From Tetradesmus obliquus (taxonomy: Eukaryota; Chlorophyta; Chlorophyceae; Sphaeropleales; Scenedesmaceae), in NCBI GenBank assembly GCA_030272155.1, contig CP126193.1:372001-436000 (forward strand): a stretch of DNA of 64,000 bases, read 5' to 3'. The position numbers and the translations under genes were made by a program. Below, one piece after another: positions 25,178-37,182 of this stretch (its first letter is position 1; every line of letters starts with the position of its first letter). The notes under the pieces are model-generated. The model was not told the origin of the DNA. It searched no databases and was given only the letters and a program-made list of their open reading frames with translations.

Positions 25178-26475
25178 GCCCCACCAGCCCCAGCAAGCCA
25201 GCCACTCACGCGACCAAGCTGCCGGATGACGCGCTGCACCTGCTGCGCAGCAGCGACGCACTATGAGGGTGCACCTTGCGCACCAGCCGCACTGCAGCGT
25301 CACTGCGGCACAGCACATCACATCACATGGCACAGGGTGAGCGTGTTATCGGTACACACGCAGCAGAGCTCGCGGCCTGCTGCTTGGCCTCTTCAGTGAG
25401 CTGCCGGGCAGGCTGTGTTGCACATGCTGTTAACAAGAGGCATACGAGAAAGCCGTTGCGGCAGCAGCTATAGAGTATCTGGCTGGCTGTTGGTGCCTTT
25501 TGCTGCATGGCATGTACGCCGCATAGCCTCAGCCATGCAGCTGCCCACAAAGGCCAGCGCAGCTCTGCTGCCATGTTCAAGGCCTATGCAGGCTTGGGGT
25601 TTCTATTGGCATTTGCTGCTATGCAGTGCGCAGGTCTGCCGCGCATGCAGATCTCCAAGGTGCCTGCATCAGCGTCCTGCTGCTGCTGCCGCTGCTGCTG
25701 CTGGTAGCTGCTGCTCACTTGAGGCTGCTGGTGAATGGGTCGTTGAAGCACATCAGCGCCACCAGGCTCAGCGCTGCTCCCAGCAGCCCTAGCGGTCTCC
25801 GCAGCAGCGCCAGCGCCAGCGCCAGCACCAGCAGCACCAGATAGCTGCAGGCAGCGGCAAAGGCAGAGGCACCCTGATGTGATTGATGTTGATGTTGGGT
25901 GTCCAAGGTGCGATAAAGCCACTGTCAGCAGGTCCAAGCTCCAGCAGACACAAAATAGCAGCACCCTGAGTCACTGGCTGGGCCTGACTGCTGAGCATGG
26001 CGAGCTGGACAGCAACAGGCAGGCGGGCTTGCACCTACTTGGTTCTGTAGTAGTATATGTTGCACTTTAGCCGCGACGTCCATTTGCTCTGGTTTTTGGG
26101 TATGCTGAACTTGGACACAAACTCCCACACAGGGCGGGGGGCCTTCCAGTCGACCTGTGCAAGCAGAAGAGGGCAAGCGGCGCTGCTTTTGACTGTACCA
26201 GTGTACCCGATTGCAGGCGCTGCTGTTTAACTGGCCACCCAGCGGATGCAGCGGCTGTTGATCAGCCTCATTCGAAGCTGATGCAGGGACGGAACCTTCA
26301 CCCCGACAAGTAGTCCAACCCATGTGTGTGTAGGCGGCAACTAAAACAATATTGTTGCTCTGCTGCTGCAGCAGCACAGTAGACAGTACGCTGCCAACCT
26401 CCTGATGTAGCGGCTGCACATTACCTCTCTTAAAGCATCAACCAGCTCCTCAGCTGTGACGTTAGACCAGTCCAT
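24503..26475 (-). CDS. PRA1 family protein, plant PRA1-H type (model incomplete)
   Basis: Placed exons: 26475-26425, 26154-26039, 25844-25719, probably 25239-25210, and 24642-24503. The protein starts MDWSNVTAEELVDALRE, continues WEFVSKFSIP..QSKWTSRLKCNIYYYRTN, and then enters a hydrophobic hairpin (LVLLVLALALALL...LVALMCFNDPF). Plant PRA1-H proteins, as I remember them, show this same order, with the KWTSRLKCNxYYYRTN signature before two membrane hairpins. The short exon VQRVIRQLGR matches the loop between hairpins. The last placed exon carries a second hairpin (SRPLFVLLLAAGALYCWYRS). PRA1 proteins are ER/Golgi membrane proteins that bind prenylated Rabs. Exon 3 ends in phase 2, whereas the 30-nt exon needs phase 0. 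A small exon is therefore missing or the gene is damaged. I could not place the C-terminus and stop. Confidence 0.7.
25041..25176 (+). repeat. Imperfect GCT/GCC triplet tract in the PRA1-like gene
   Basis: About 135 bp of GCT, GCC and GCA triplets. In the gene's sense it reads CAG/CGG and could encode a Gln/Ala/Ser run. I see no splice structure that would place it in the protein, so it is probably intronic. Confidence 0.8.
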
Positions 26476-26973
26476 GAGGGCGCTGCGGTGTTGGGCAGCC
26501 AAGCCAAGCACCGTTTGTACAGCAGCAAGTACACACCAACACGATGCAGTATCACGAAAGGCGTCTGATGGTCAACGCTGCAGAGAACGCAGAATTGATA
26601 CACTAGTTATTGTATCAGCTCTGATGCGAAGAAGCGCTTAGCTAGTGCAACGTGCAGGCAGGCGAAAGCAAACGTCCTGTAGCTCTGACAACTGAGGCAG
26701 CACGTACAAAATTTAGTCGATCAAACGTGTTCCACAACGCTTTCGTCTTCTCTGCCTCTCGAGTGCATGTGAACAGGGGGCAGCAAAGGACATACAGGAC
26801 ACCAGGGTTCGTGGTGTGACATGACAGTGCCCCACTGCTATGTGCTGCATGAACAGTGCATCGTTTCGCAGATCCCGGACCTGAAGAAACAACCTTCACG
26901 TTTTGGCCAACATAATCTATTCTGGGACGTAGGTTTGCTGATCACCAAGTAGAGCAGCGGCAGCACCAGTCAC
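26476..26973. promoter_or_regulatory. Bidirectional promoter region
   Basis: Just under 500 bp separates the start codons of the divergent PRA1-like (-) and gamma-glutamyltransferase-like (+) genes, so both promoters must lie within it. I see no clear TATA box or other site that I can name. Confidence 0.45.
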
Positions 26974-29858
26974 ATGGGCACATACAGTACCTTGGTGCAG
27001 CAGCAGGCTGCCAGCGCCAATGTAGTGCTGCCTTACAACTCCAGGTTGGTGAAAGCTGCCGAATCTCTCTGCTCGCTGCAATTGCAGCCTGCAGCAGCAG
27101 TTGCCATGCAAGCCAGCATGTGCGCATCAGCACCACAGGATTATGCCACACAGCAGAATTGCAGCAGCATGTGCGGCACAAGCACGCACCAGCTGTGCCA
27201 GGCACCCTCCATTTCCAAGCATTCATCTATCTATTACAACATGCCATACACTGCGCCCGGCGCATGCAGCAGCGCTACGCCTCAGTCCTGCAAAGGCCCA
27301 AACCCTAGTGACTGACAAACTGGCCCCATTGGGCCCCACAGGCGCTCCCCCGTCTACTCCACCAAGGGCAATCCTGCAAAGAGCAAACCCTAGTGACCAA
27401 CCAACTGGCCCCTTGTCCTGCAGGCGCTCCCCCGTCTACTCTACCAAGGGCAATCCTGCAAAGCACAAACACTAGTGACTGACCAACTGGCCCCTTGTCC
27501 TGCAGGCGCCCCCCCCCCCCCCGTCTACTCCACCAAGGGCAATCCTGCAAAGCGCAAACCCTAGTGACTGACAAACTGGCCCCTTGTCCTGCAGGCGCTC
27601 CCCCGTGTATTCCACAAAGGGTATGGTGGCCTGCTCTCAGCCGCTGGCAGCGCAGGCCGGCCTGCGCATCCTGCAGGCAGGCGGCAACGCAGCAGACGCA
27701 GCAGTGGCAGTGGCAGCAGCACTCAGCGTCACAGAGCCCTGCTGCACAGGTGCGGCGCCGCTGCGCGACATCACTAATCACAGCGTGACGTGTACCATGC
27801 GGCATGCAGCTTGCATACAAACAGCGAGCCGCTTGGCATCTACCTCCTCCTCGGCAGTGCGTGCTAGCTGAAAAGCACCACTGTTTCCTCTGCAGGCATC
27901 GGCGGCGACGCCTTCGCGCTGTACTACTCCGCGCAGCAGCGCAAGGTGCACTGCCTGCAGGGCAACGGCGCAGCACCCGCAGGGCTCAGCCTGGAGGCGG
28001 TGCGGGCGGCAGGTGCGGGCGGCGCGGGGTTGTGTCGCCTGGGGCAGATTTAATGCGGTTTTGTTTTGCACGCATTGAGGCGGCCAGCCACGCGTGCTTG
28101 TTGTTTCACCAGCGCTGGTCTGCATGAAGCCCAGCAGGTCACAGCAGCGCATTTGACATCAAGCTGCTTGCACAGCAACATCAGGCTGCATGCCCACGCC
28201 ATGCACTCTTTTACACCAACTGCTGCTGCCAGCACACTAGACTGCCGGCGCTTCCCCAACTGTCTGCTGCTACCTGCTACCTGCTGCTGCTGCTGCTGCT
28301 GCTGTTTCTGCGGTATCAATTCCACCAGGCATAACTGGCAGCGAGCTGCCGCCCCGCCACGCGCTGACAGTCTCAGTGCCCGGCGCAGCAGCGCTCTGGG
28401 AGGATGCTGTGTCTCGCTGGGGCAGCGGACACTGCAGCCTAGCTGATATTCTAGCCCCTGCAATAGAACTGGCAGAAGAGGGCTTTCCGGTGGGCCCCGT
28501 GGCCTCATTCGAGTGGCAAAAGGGTGCCGAGGTGATTGCGGCGGCTGGCGGCCCCGGCGTGTTGGCGCTGATCACGGAAAAGGGTGAAGGGCCGCAGCCG
28601 GGCCAGATCTGGCGCAATAAGGACCTGGCGGCGACGTTGCGGCGGCTGGGGGAGCTCGGCGCGGCTGAAGGTGCGCAGGGGAGCTGCTGTGTCTGAAATG
28701 GCCCGCTAGTTGTCTACTGTCAGGCAGCTTGCAGCCAACATGCACGCATGTCAGAGGTGTGCAAGCAGCACATCTTAATCTTGCTGTCTGGCCTGTGGCG
28801 GAATAAGGACCTGGCGGCGACGTTGCGTCGGCAAGGGGAGCTCGGCGCGCGGCTGAAGGTGCGTGGTGATGCGCTGCTGCTGTGGTGACTAGCGGGCTGC
28901 TGAAGTGTGATGTCATGCCCCATCAATGCTGTACTAGTTTGTTCATGTTCAAAACAAACTCAATGATATTTTTGAATGGTGCGTTGCATGCAAGTTTGGC
29001 GCACACAGTTGCCAAACGTAACAAATAACATGTGTCAGTGCGGAGGGCGCCTGCAAGCAATCCCGTCCTAGACATCACTTCTGAGCGACCTAACATCATT
29101 TCCTGCACCCTAGCAGTGATGTAAAAGTTGTAATAGGTTAAAAGCAACGAACTGATATTTTTGAATGGTGCGTTGCGTGCAAGTTTGGCGCACACAGTTG
29201 CCAAACGTAACAAACACCACGTGTCACTGCGGCGGGTGCCTGGGAGCACTTCTGCACCAGACATCACTGTTCAGCAAGCCAACATCCTTCCCTGCACTCC
29301 AGCAATGCTGTAATAGTTTATTTGTGTTTCAAATAACTCAATGATATTTTTGAAAGGTGCGTTGCGTCCAAGTTTGCCCCGGACAGTCGCCAAGCGTAAC
29401 AAACAGCCTGTGTTATTGCGGAAGGTGCCTGCAAGCAATCCCGCCAAAGGCATCACTTTTCAGCAACCCAACATCATTCCCTGCACCCCAGCAATGCTGT
29501 GCTAGCTGTAATAGGTTTAAAGCAACAAACTGATATAACTCTGAATTGTGCGGTGTGTGCAAGTTTGGCGTACACAGTTGGCAAACTCATCAAACATCAT
29601 GTGTCATTGCAAAGGGTGCCTGCAAGCAATCCTGCCCTAGGCATCACTTTTCAGCAACCCAACATCATTCCCTGCACCCCAGCAATACTGTATGATTCAT
29701 ACAGTATGAGTTGAATTAGTTTATATGTTATAGGTTATAGGGACAAACTGACATTTTTGAACGGTGCTTATCATTCAATTGCGGCCCGCAGAAGTGGCAC
29801 GTGTCACTAGCCACATGTGTCATTCCTTTATGGGTTTGCTGTACAGTAGTGTATGAAT

Positions 29859-29915
<57 letters not shown>

Positions 29916-30070
29916 AGGCTTCTACTCAGGGCCGGTCGCGGAGGCGCTGGTGGCTGCTGTGCAGTCGCGGGGTGGCGTACTGAGCCTGCAGGACCTTGCC
30001 GACCACCGCACAGCTGAGGTGGAGCCCATCAGCGCACAGTACAAGTGAGTAGGAGTGCGGCACCAGCTGC

Positions 30071-30115
<45 letters not shown>

Positions 30116-30920
30116 GCAGTGATGCATGACAGCTGAGGTGGAGCCCATCAGCACACAGTACAAGTGAGCGGATGAAAGGGAGTGTGGCAGCAGCACCGCG
30201 GCAAATTTCCTTTTTGTTCTCTCCTTCTCTTTAAAAGTAAGTAGCAAAATGTATCAAACACTTACAAAAAGAGCGAGATCAACGCTCAAATGGCAGGAGA
30301 TTGCTTGCAGTGAGCAGCAAGGCAGGACGTAGGCAAAAGGCCCTTGAGAGCATGCGGTTCATACATGTGGAGGTGTGGATGTGTGGAGGGTGCTGCGCTG
30401 CCGTTTTCGTTGTGGCAGGGAGTACCAGCCGCCCTGGAACTGCAACTGGGCAGTTGCAGCATGGCGTGTGGCTGAAGCGACCCACACATGCTGCTGGGTT
30501 TAAGCGTGCTGCATGCTGCCACATAGCGACACAATGCATGTTGCGAGGCAGCAGCAGCCAGGTAGTGGTGATGTCACAGCATTTATTTGTACACACACCA
30601 GCTGCTGGCCCGGCTGCCTCACCCGCAGCAGCCAGCTGTGACGGCGCAGCGTTGTTGTGCCTGGCTGCCTGACCCGCAGAAATATGTTGTGAGTCAGCAG
30701 CAGCTAGCCTATAATGCTGCAGCTTGACTGTTGATTTGCATCCACCAGCTGCTGGCCTGGCTGCTTCACCCGCCTGCAGGGGCGCTGTGGTGTGGGAGGT
30801 GCCGCCACCAACCGCAGGCATCGTCACACTCATGGCTCTCAACGTACTGGAAGCACACAGCAAGCAGCAGCAACACCACACAGTCAACACTCCTACCTCC
30901 ACCACCACAACCAGCGGCAG

Positions 30921-30952
<32 letters not shown>

Positions 30953-31851
30953 TCAACTTTGGGCAGCCAAAGGCAGTGCAGTGGAGCCCCCAGCAGCTGC
31001 ATCTAAGCATCGAGGCCTGCAGGCTGGCCTTTGCTGATGCACTGGCTTGGGTGGCTGACCCACGGGCGCATGAGCAGCCGCTGCAGCAGCTGCTGTGCAC
31101 GGAGCGGGCCGCGCAGCGCTGCCAGCAGTACTTCCGCCCTGACCAGGTGTGTTGTGCAGTTTTTGAGTTTACGTTGCTTGTTGTTTGCGTGCCAAAAAGC
31201 GGCATGTTCAGGGTTTAGTTTGTGCAGCTGACGCAGGAGCATGTTGATGATGCAGGCCTGGCAGCAGCTGCTGTGCGCAGCGCCCTGCAGCTATGAGCAT
31301 CCGATGTGGAGTGTGCCATTTAGGATGCAAATGGCAGCAGCGGTTGCACAGCAGCATCGTATGTGTGTGTATCAATATTTCCACGCTATCCTGCTGTTGC
31401 TGAGAATGCGTTGATGGCACTGCTGCTGCTGCTGCTGGCCAGGCCTGCTGCCCTGAGCCCTGCCAGACGCTGCCAGCTGGGCAGCCCAAGCAGTTCAAGG
31501 GCGGGGACACTTGCCAGTGGGTGAGTGCGGTGCTGTGGTGGGCCTGCGTGTGCAGACTAGCAGAGCAAAGCGGGGTCCGCAGCTGTGACTGCTGTTGCAT
31601 ACCTATGTTGCACACATGTGGCGCATTGCAGGGCCGCACGCAGTGACATTTGGTAATCGTGGGTTGCCAGCAGCGTGGGATGGCATCTTTGAGCAGCAAG
31701 CACGCATGTAGTGTGCAACAGCGCAGCCCCCTGCCTGCGCCTGCTCAGGACAATCACCCAGCAAGCGGGGCACTCGCATCGCAGCGGCGCCGCAATTGTG
31801 CTTGCCGCACAGCCAGGCACGACTTCGATTGCTGCTGCTGTTGCTGATGCG

Positions 31852-31924
<73 letters not shown>

Positions 31925-32759
31925 GTGTAACTGCCTGTCGTGGTGCGCTGTGTGGTGGCCCTTGCTCCTGGTTTCAGGTGGTGGTTGACGGCCAGGGCAA
32001 TGCTGCATCGTTCATCCAGAGCACCTACATGGGCTTTGGCACAGGCATCGTGCCTGAGGTGGGGCTACTAGGATACTTGAATTAGGGTAGTGACGTGTGC
32101 GTCTTGACACCATCTCAGACAGGATCTTGATGGGCTTCGGCACACGCATCGTGCCTGAGGTGGGGCTACTAGGATAATTGAAATAGGGTAGCCATGTGTG
32201 GTTCGTGACACAATATTGGACAGGATCTTGATGGGCTTCGGCACAGGCATCGTGCCTGAGGTGAGGCTGCAAGAGGGGTTATGCTTGTCATGCTTCCCAT
32301 TCAATGGACAGCTATGCTTTTTGTTGAATGTTGGGCTTGAGCTAGGCTGCGCCATGCTGCATGTGTGGCTTCAGAGCACCACAGCGGCAGGCACCCGACA
32401 GCGTACGCTGCACTTACCCATGCATTGTGCGCACACGCATGTTCAGCTCAGACTTGTGCTTCAGCAGCTAGATGCCTTCCAGATCCCTCAGCTGGCGTTG
32501 AGCATGCCTGGCGGGCCTGCACTTGGCATGTGGCCAGACGTGCAGTTGCTCATCTGTGCTGCTGGCATATTGGGCCGGCCAGGGCTGCGGCTGCAGCCTG
32601 CAGATCCGCTGGGGGACTTGAAATGCTGCTCACACTGCTGCTGCTGCTGCTGCTACTACTGTGTCGCAGGGCTGTGGCTTCAGCCTGCAGAACCGCTGCC
32701 ACGGCTCCAACCTCTAGTCTTAGCCGTGTGCAGTACATAGGACGCGAGGTACAGTGCAC

Positions 32760-32800
<41 letters not shown>

Positions 32801-34183
32801 ATGTTTGTGTCGCAGGGCTGCGGCTTCAGCCTTCAAAACCGCTGCCACGGCTCCAACCTCTAGTCTTAGCCGTGTGCAATGCATAGCTCGCGCGGTACTG
32901 TACGCACTGCTGCTGCTGCTGCTGCTGCTGCTGCCGCTGCTTGTTTGTGTTGCAGGGCTGCGGCTTCAGCCTTCAAAACCGCTGCCACGGCTTCAACCTC
33001 TAGTCTTAGCCGTGTGCAGTGCATAGGACGCAAAGTACTGTACACACTGCTGCTGCTGCTGCATGTTTGTGTCGCAGGGCTGCGGTTTCAGCCTGCAGAA
33101 CCGCTGCCACGGCTTCAACCTGGACCCCGGCCACCCCAACAGCCTGGCCCCCCGCAAGCGGCCCTACCACACCATCATGCCGGGGCTGCTGACTGACGCG
33201 GAGGGGGGGCTGATGGCAGCGTTTGGCTGCATGGGAGGCTTCATGCAGCCACAGGGCCACCTGCAGGTGGGTGGGACACCTGTTGATGTCTGGCGGGTGG
33301 GACACACTTGCCTGGCAAGTGGGACACAGTTGCCAGAGTTGCTGTCAAGCTGCCCAAAGGACTAACATGCTGAGCCGCTGCCGTCTGTGCACGCTGCTGT
33401 TGCTGCTCAGCATGCTGCAGCTGCTCTCCAACACACTGCGTTGTGTGTGCATCCCACCCTGCAGCTGCTGCTCAACATGCTGCAGCTGGGGCTGGAACCC
33501 CAGGCGGCGCTGCTTTTGAACTTTATGCAAACAAATATCAACCTGCTGCAACTGCTCTTTAACGCGCCGCAACTGCTGTAGCACACAATGCATATGCACA
33601 GCAGGTTATTATCCAGCACGTTGGTTGCAACATGCTGAGCATTAACCTGCTGTGCATGTGCATTGTGGGCTACAGTTGCTGTTCAAAGCGCTGATTACAA
33701 GCCTGCTAGCTGTTGTTGTAGGCGGAACTGAACTTTCTGTGTGTTTTTGCTGTGCCTGCTGCAGCTGCTGCTTAACATGCTGGAGCTGGGGCTGGACCCC
33801 CAAGCCGCATTAGACGTAACGCTTCTGCACACTCGTTTGAAATAATGCTTCAGCTGCTGTTCAATGCGCTGCAGCTGCTGTTCAACATGCTGGAGCTGGG
33901 GCTGGACCCACAAGCCGCATTAGACATGCCGCGCTTCTGCATCGACCGCGTCGACTCATCAGCAGGCCCAGCCAGCGTGAACGAGAGCCACATCCTGCTA
34001 GAAGATGGCATGAGTGAGGCTGCTGTAAGAGGCTTGCAGGAGAGGGGCCATGAGGTGCAGCTGCGCAGCGGGTTTGGGCGGCTGGTGTTTGGCAAGGGCA
34101 CGATTATCGCGAGGGATGCGGAGAGTGGTGTGCTGTGTGGGGGAAGTGACCCGCGGGGTGACGGCTGCGTGCTGGGGCTGTAG
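26974..34183 (+). CDS. Gamma-glutamyltransferase-like protein (Ntn hydrolase), 10 exons
   Basis: Exons: 26974-27044, 27595-27749, 27896-28012, 28329-28670, 29918-30044, 30780-31146, 31443-31520, 31978-32058, 33078-33266, 33875-34183. Phases agree throughout and the sum is 1836 nt (611 aa). Family motifs run in order: [121 protein letters not shown] and DMPRFCID. The Thr of GGDT (about 416) is expected to be the autoprocessing nucleophile. The sequence resembles the bacterial YwrD-like branch more than animal GGT. There is no obvious signal peptide, so a cytosolic or organellar place is possible. The likely role is glutathione or gamma-glutamyl-peptide hydrolysis. Exon 6 has a Ser/Thr/Gln-rich insertion. 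At least six of nine introns carry extra copies of exon edges. A candidate TGTAA lies at 34600-34604. Confidence 0.88.
28925..29770 (+). repeat. About 190-bp tandem repeat, five copies, in transferase intron 4
   Basis: Units begin near 28929, 29121, 29309, 29500 and 29690. Each carries the block actgatatttttgaatggtg or a variant, and most also carry catcacttttcagcaaccca. Units 1 and 3 share one leader (caataactcaatgat type) and units 2 and 4 another (ggtttaaagcaacaaactg type), so the array looks built from a 380-bp dimer. It is AT-richer than the surrounding exons. Confidence 0.85.
29861..29915 (+). repeat. CTG microsatellite abutting an acceptor
   Basis: About 18 CTG units end directly in the CTGCAG acceptor of transferase exon 5 (29918). 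The repeat replaces the polypyrimidine tract. Confidence 0.95.
31855..31923 (+). repeat. CTG microsatellite in transferase intron 7
   Basis: About 23 CTG units lie 54 nt upstream of the exon 8 acceptor. Confidence 0.95.
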
Positions 34184-34670
34184 TGGAAGAAGGGCTGTTG
34201 CTGCAGTATGTATCGTGCGGTGCGCTTGCAAGCGCAATTGCGCAATTGCAATTGTAGGGCAAGTTGCAGGCTGCTACATGTGTTCCTTTGTTGAGTTTGT
34301 TTGCACTGCACCTGGCAGGTGTTGGTCATGACGTATTGTGTTGATCATTTTATGAGCATGGCCATTTTACAGTACGCTGCTGGTCTTTGCTACTGCACTT
34401 CACTTGCGCAAGTGACCCTGGTGACGAAGCAGATCAGGTCAAATCACTCCAGGCTCAGGTTTTTGCTGTCCGTGTTGACCATCTGCTTAGCAGCATGCAA
34501 GTACACGGTGGATAATCTTTTTCACTGCGCTTGCATCTGCCAGAGCCCAATTCTGCTCGCCCATTGGACGTCGACAGCTGCATCGAAGAACGTCGTGTTT
34601 GTAATCCAGACTCTAATAGTTTAGTTCATTTGGCAGTAGATACTATATAGCAGAAGCATAAGAGCTAAGC
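34184..34670. other. Intergenic region with candidate TGTAA
   Basis: About 490 bp between the transferase stop and the dehydrogenase start. TGTAA at 34600-34604 would be the poly(A) signal of the transferase gene and leaves under 70 bp before the next ATG. A short AT-rich stretch, tactatatagc, at about 34639-34649 could be the TATA region of the dehydrogenase gene. Confidence 0.45.
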
Positions 34671-36682
34671 ATGCTCTGCAGGGCTGCATCGGCCATTGTT
34701 TGCAGGCATGGTGCAGCCTTGCGGGCTAGCTACACTACAGGAGCACAAGGCGAAAGATCGATGGTACTGGATATGCAGGTTTGTGGTCTTGCAACCTTGC
34801 CCACCACGCTAGTGAACTTGCTGACGTGCACGCACTGCTGGAAGCGCAGTGTGACTCGTTGAACTGCGTGAACTCGCTGTTTCAAGGTGGACTTTTCTTT
34901 GTTACAAGCATATGTAAAATCAGTTACACAGCAAGGCCTGCCCAAGGGGCTAGAATGCTTCAAGTGACCAGACTACTCACCTGCTGTCTTCCAACCTGTC
35001 CTGATGGATTGCAGTGCCTTCCTTACAAGCTGGTACCGTCACTTTGCATGATGCGTTGGGTCAAAGGGTTTGCAACGAAGGCAACGCATACTGGCACAGC
35101 AATCAAGTGTTGTGTACCTGTCAAATGTACTGCTGCTCCTGCAAGTGTAGTCATGGCATGTTGCCTGCGCTTGTTGCCTGTGCAGGGAACCATTGGCTTC
35201 ATCGGCGTCGGCAACATGGGAGCACCAAGTATGCCACGCCAGCAGCAGCAGCAGCAGCACATTGCGAAGCATGAAGCATAGATGCCGGCCATCCAGATAT
35301 TCCAGCTTGCTGCCCAGCTCACCATGTTGCAGCGCAGCACGTGTGTCTCCAAGCTGCCTTCAAAGAAGTCCCAGGACACTTTTCATGTTGAAAACCGTTC
35401 TAAGTTAGGATTCCACAGCACTGCAGCATGCAGCCACCCCGTCGTCTCTAATTGTACAACTGCCTGGCCCATGCCGGGCATGACGCTGCCCCAACCCAGC
35501 AAGCCGCCCAACTGCTCACCGCTGCTGCCTCGTTCCCCGCCACGCACTGCTGCCTGCCTATTAACACCTTAAATCTATCACTTGCAGTGGCGGCAAACCT
35601 GCTGAAGGCGGGCCTGCCTGTGCTGGTGTTTGACCGCAACCCAGCAGCTGTCGACAAGCTGGTCAAACTTGGTGCAAAGGCAGCCAGCAGCCCGCAGGAG
35701 ATGGGAGAGACGCCAGGCGAGCAGCGGCCTGTTTTTTTCACAGCTGTTTTTTTTTGCAGTGGCAGGCTGTCATTAGAAGTGGAACACAGCAGGCCTAGGG
35801 GAAAAAACTGTTGGATTGTATGGGTGTGCTCAAGCAGTGTGGTTTAACAGAGGTTGCGAGCCATGCATCGACTGCGGCTGCGGCTGCTCCTGACAGCTTC
35901 CAAACTCTGAGCGCAGCCAGCAGTCATTTGTACTGTTCAGCGCATGCAGGAAGAACCACGCCTGCGCAAACTGTTGCACTGCCGCGCTGCGTGTGCCTGC
36001 TGCTGCTGCTGCAGGCGTCACAGCGATAATGAGCATGCTGCCATCCACCGACCACGTGGCAGATGCATATGAAGGCGTGAGTGTGACAACTGGTGCCACA
36101 ACAGTGCTGTGCTGCTGTAGGAGTACTCATTACACATGTCTGGACTTGCACACGGTGCTGTGGTGTGTTTGGTCAGCAGTAGCAGCAGCTGCCGCAAAGC
36201 AGCGGCAGCGGCAGCAGCAGCTGCAGCATGCTGCATATCGTGCTTGGGTGTTGCCCTGGTGTTTGCTGGTACAGTGACCTTCGCGTCGGCAGGCGATACA
36301 TGTGTGCGGTGTCTTGCTGCCACTGCCTGTACCTGTGCCTTTCCCTCGCAGCCTCAGGGCCTGCTCAAGGCGGCCGGTGGCCTGCAGCCCAGCCTGCTCA
36401 TCGACTCCTCCACCATCCTGCCCACCTACACGGCTGAGCTGGCGGCACGCATCGCCACCTACAGCATGCTGGCGCCAGGGGCCCGAAAAGTGGCTGGTGC
36501 ACCCGGGCCCGTGTTTGTGGACGCGCCTGTGTCTGGCGGGGTCATTGGTGCAGTGGCTGGCACGCTCACGTTCATGGTGAGGCGGGAAATTGTGGGTCAA
36601 TCGGCAGGTTTGCGATGCATGGGGCTGTCTGGATACAGCAGTCCAGTCTGCGCATAAAATGTGAGCGGCCACACCTTTGTTG

Positions 36683-36730
<48 letters not shown>

Positions 36731-36842
36731 GGTTTGTTGTGCAGTGCGGCGGCAGTGCTGCTGGTGTGCGTGCTGCTAAGCCGCTGCTGCAGCTGATGGG
36801 CAAGGCTGTGGAGCACCTGGGGGACCCCGGCGCTGGGCAGGT

Positions 36843-36876
<34 letters not shown>

Positions 36877-36877
36877 T

Positions 36878-36930
<53 letters not shown>

Positions 36931-37089
36931 GGCAGCAACAGTAGCAGCAGCAGCAGCAGCAGTGCCTCGGGGGCAAGGCTGTGGAGCACCTGGGGGACCC
37001 CGGCGCTGGGCAGGTGAGCAGCAGCAGCAGCAGCAGCAGTGCCTCGGCAAGGCTGTGGAGCACCTGGGGGACCTGGCACTGGGCAGGTG

Positions 37090-37182
<93 letters not shown>

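Noticed and set aside
28925-29770. Transposon interpretation of the 190-bp repeats
   Set aside because: No terminal inverted repeats, target-site duplications or coding capacity are visible; head-to-tail order fits satellite amplification better.
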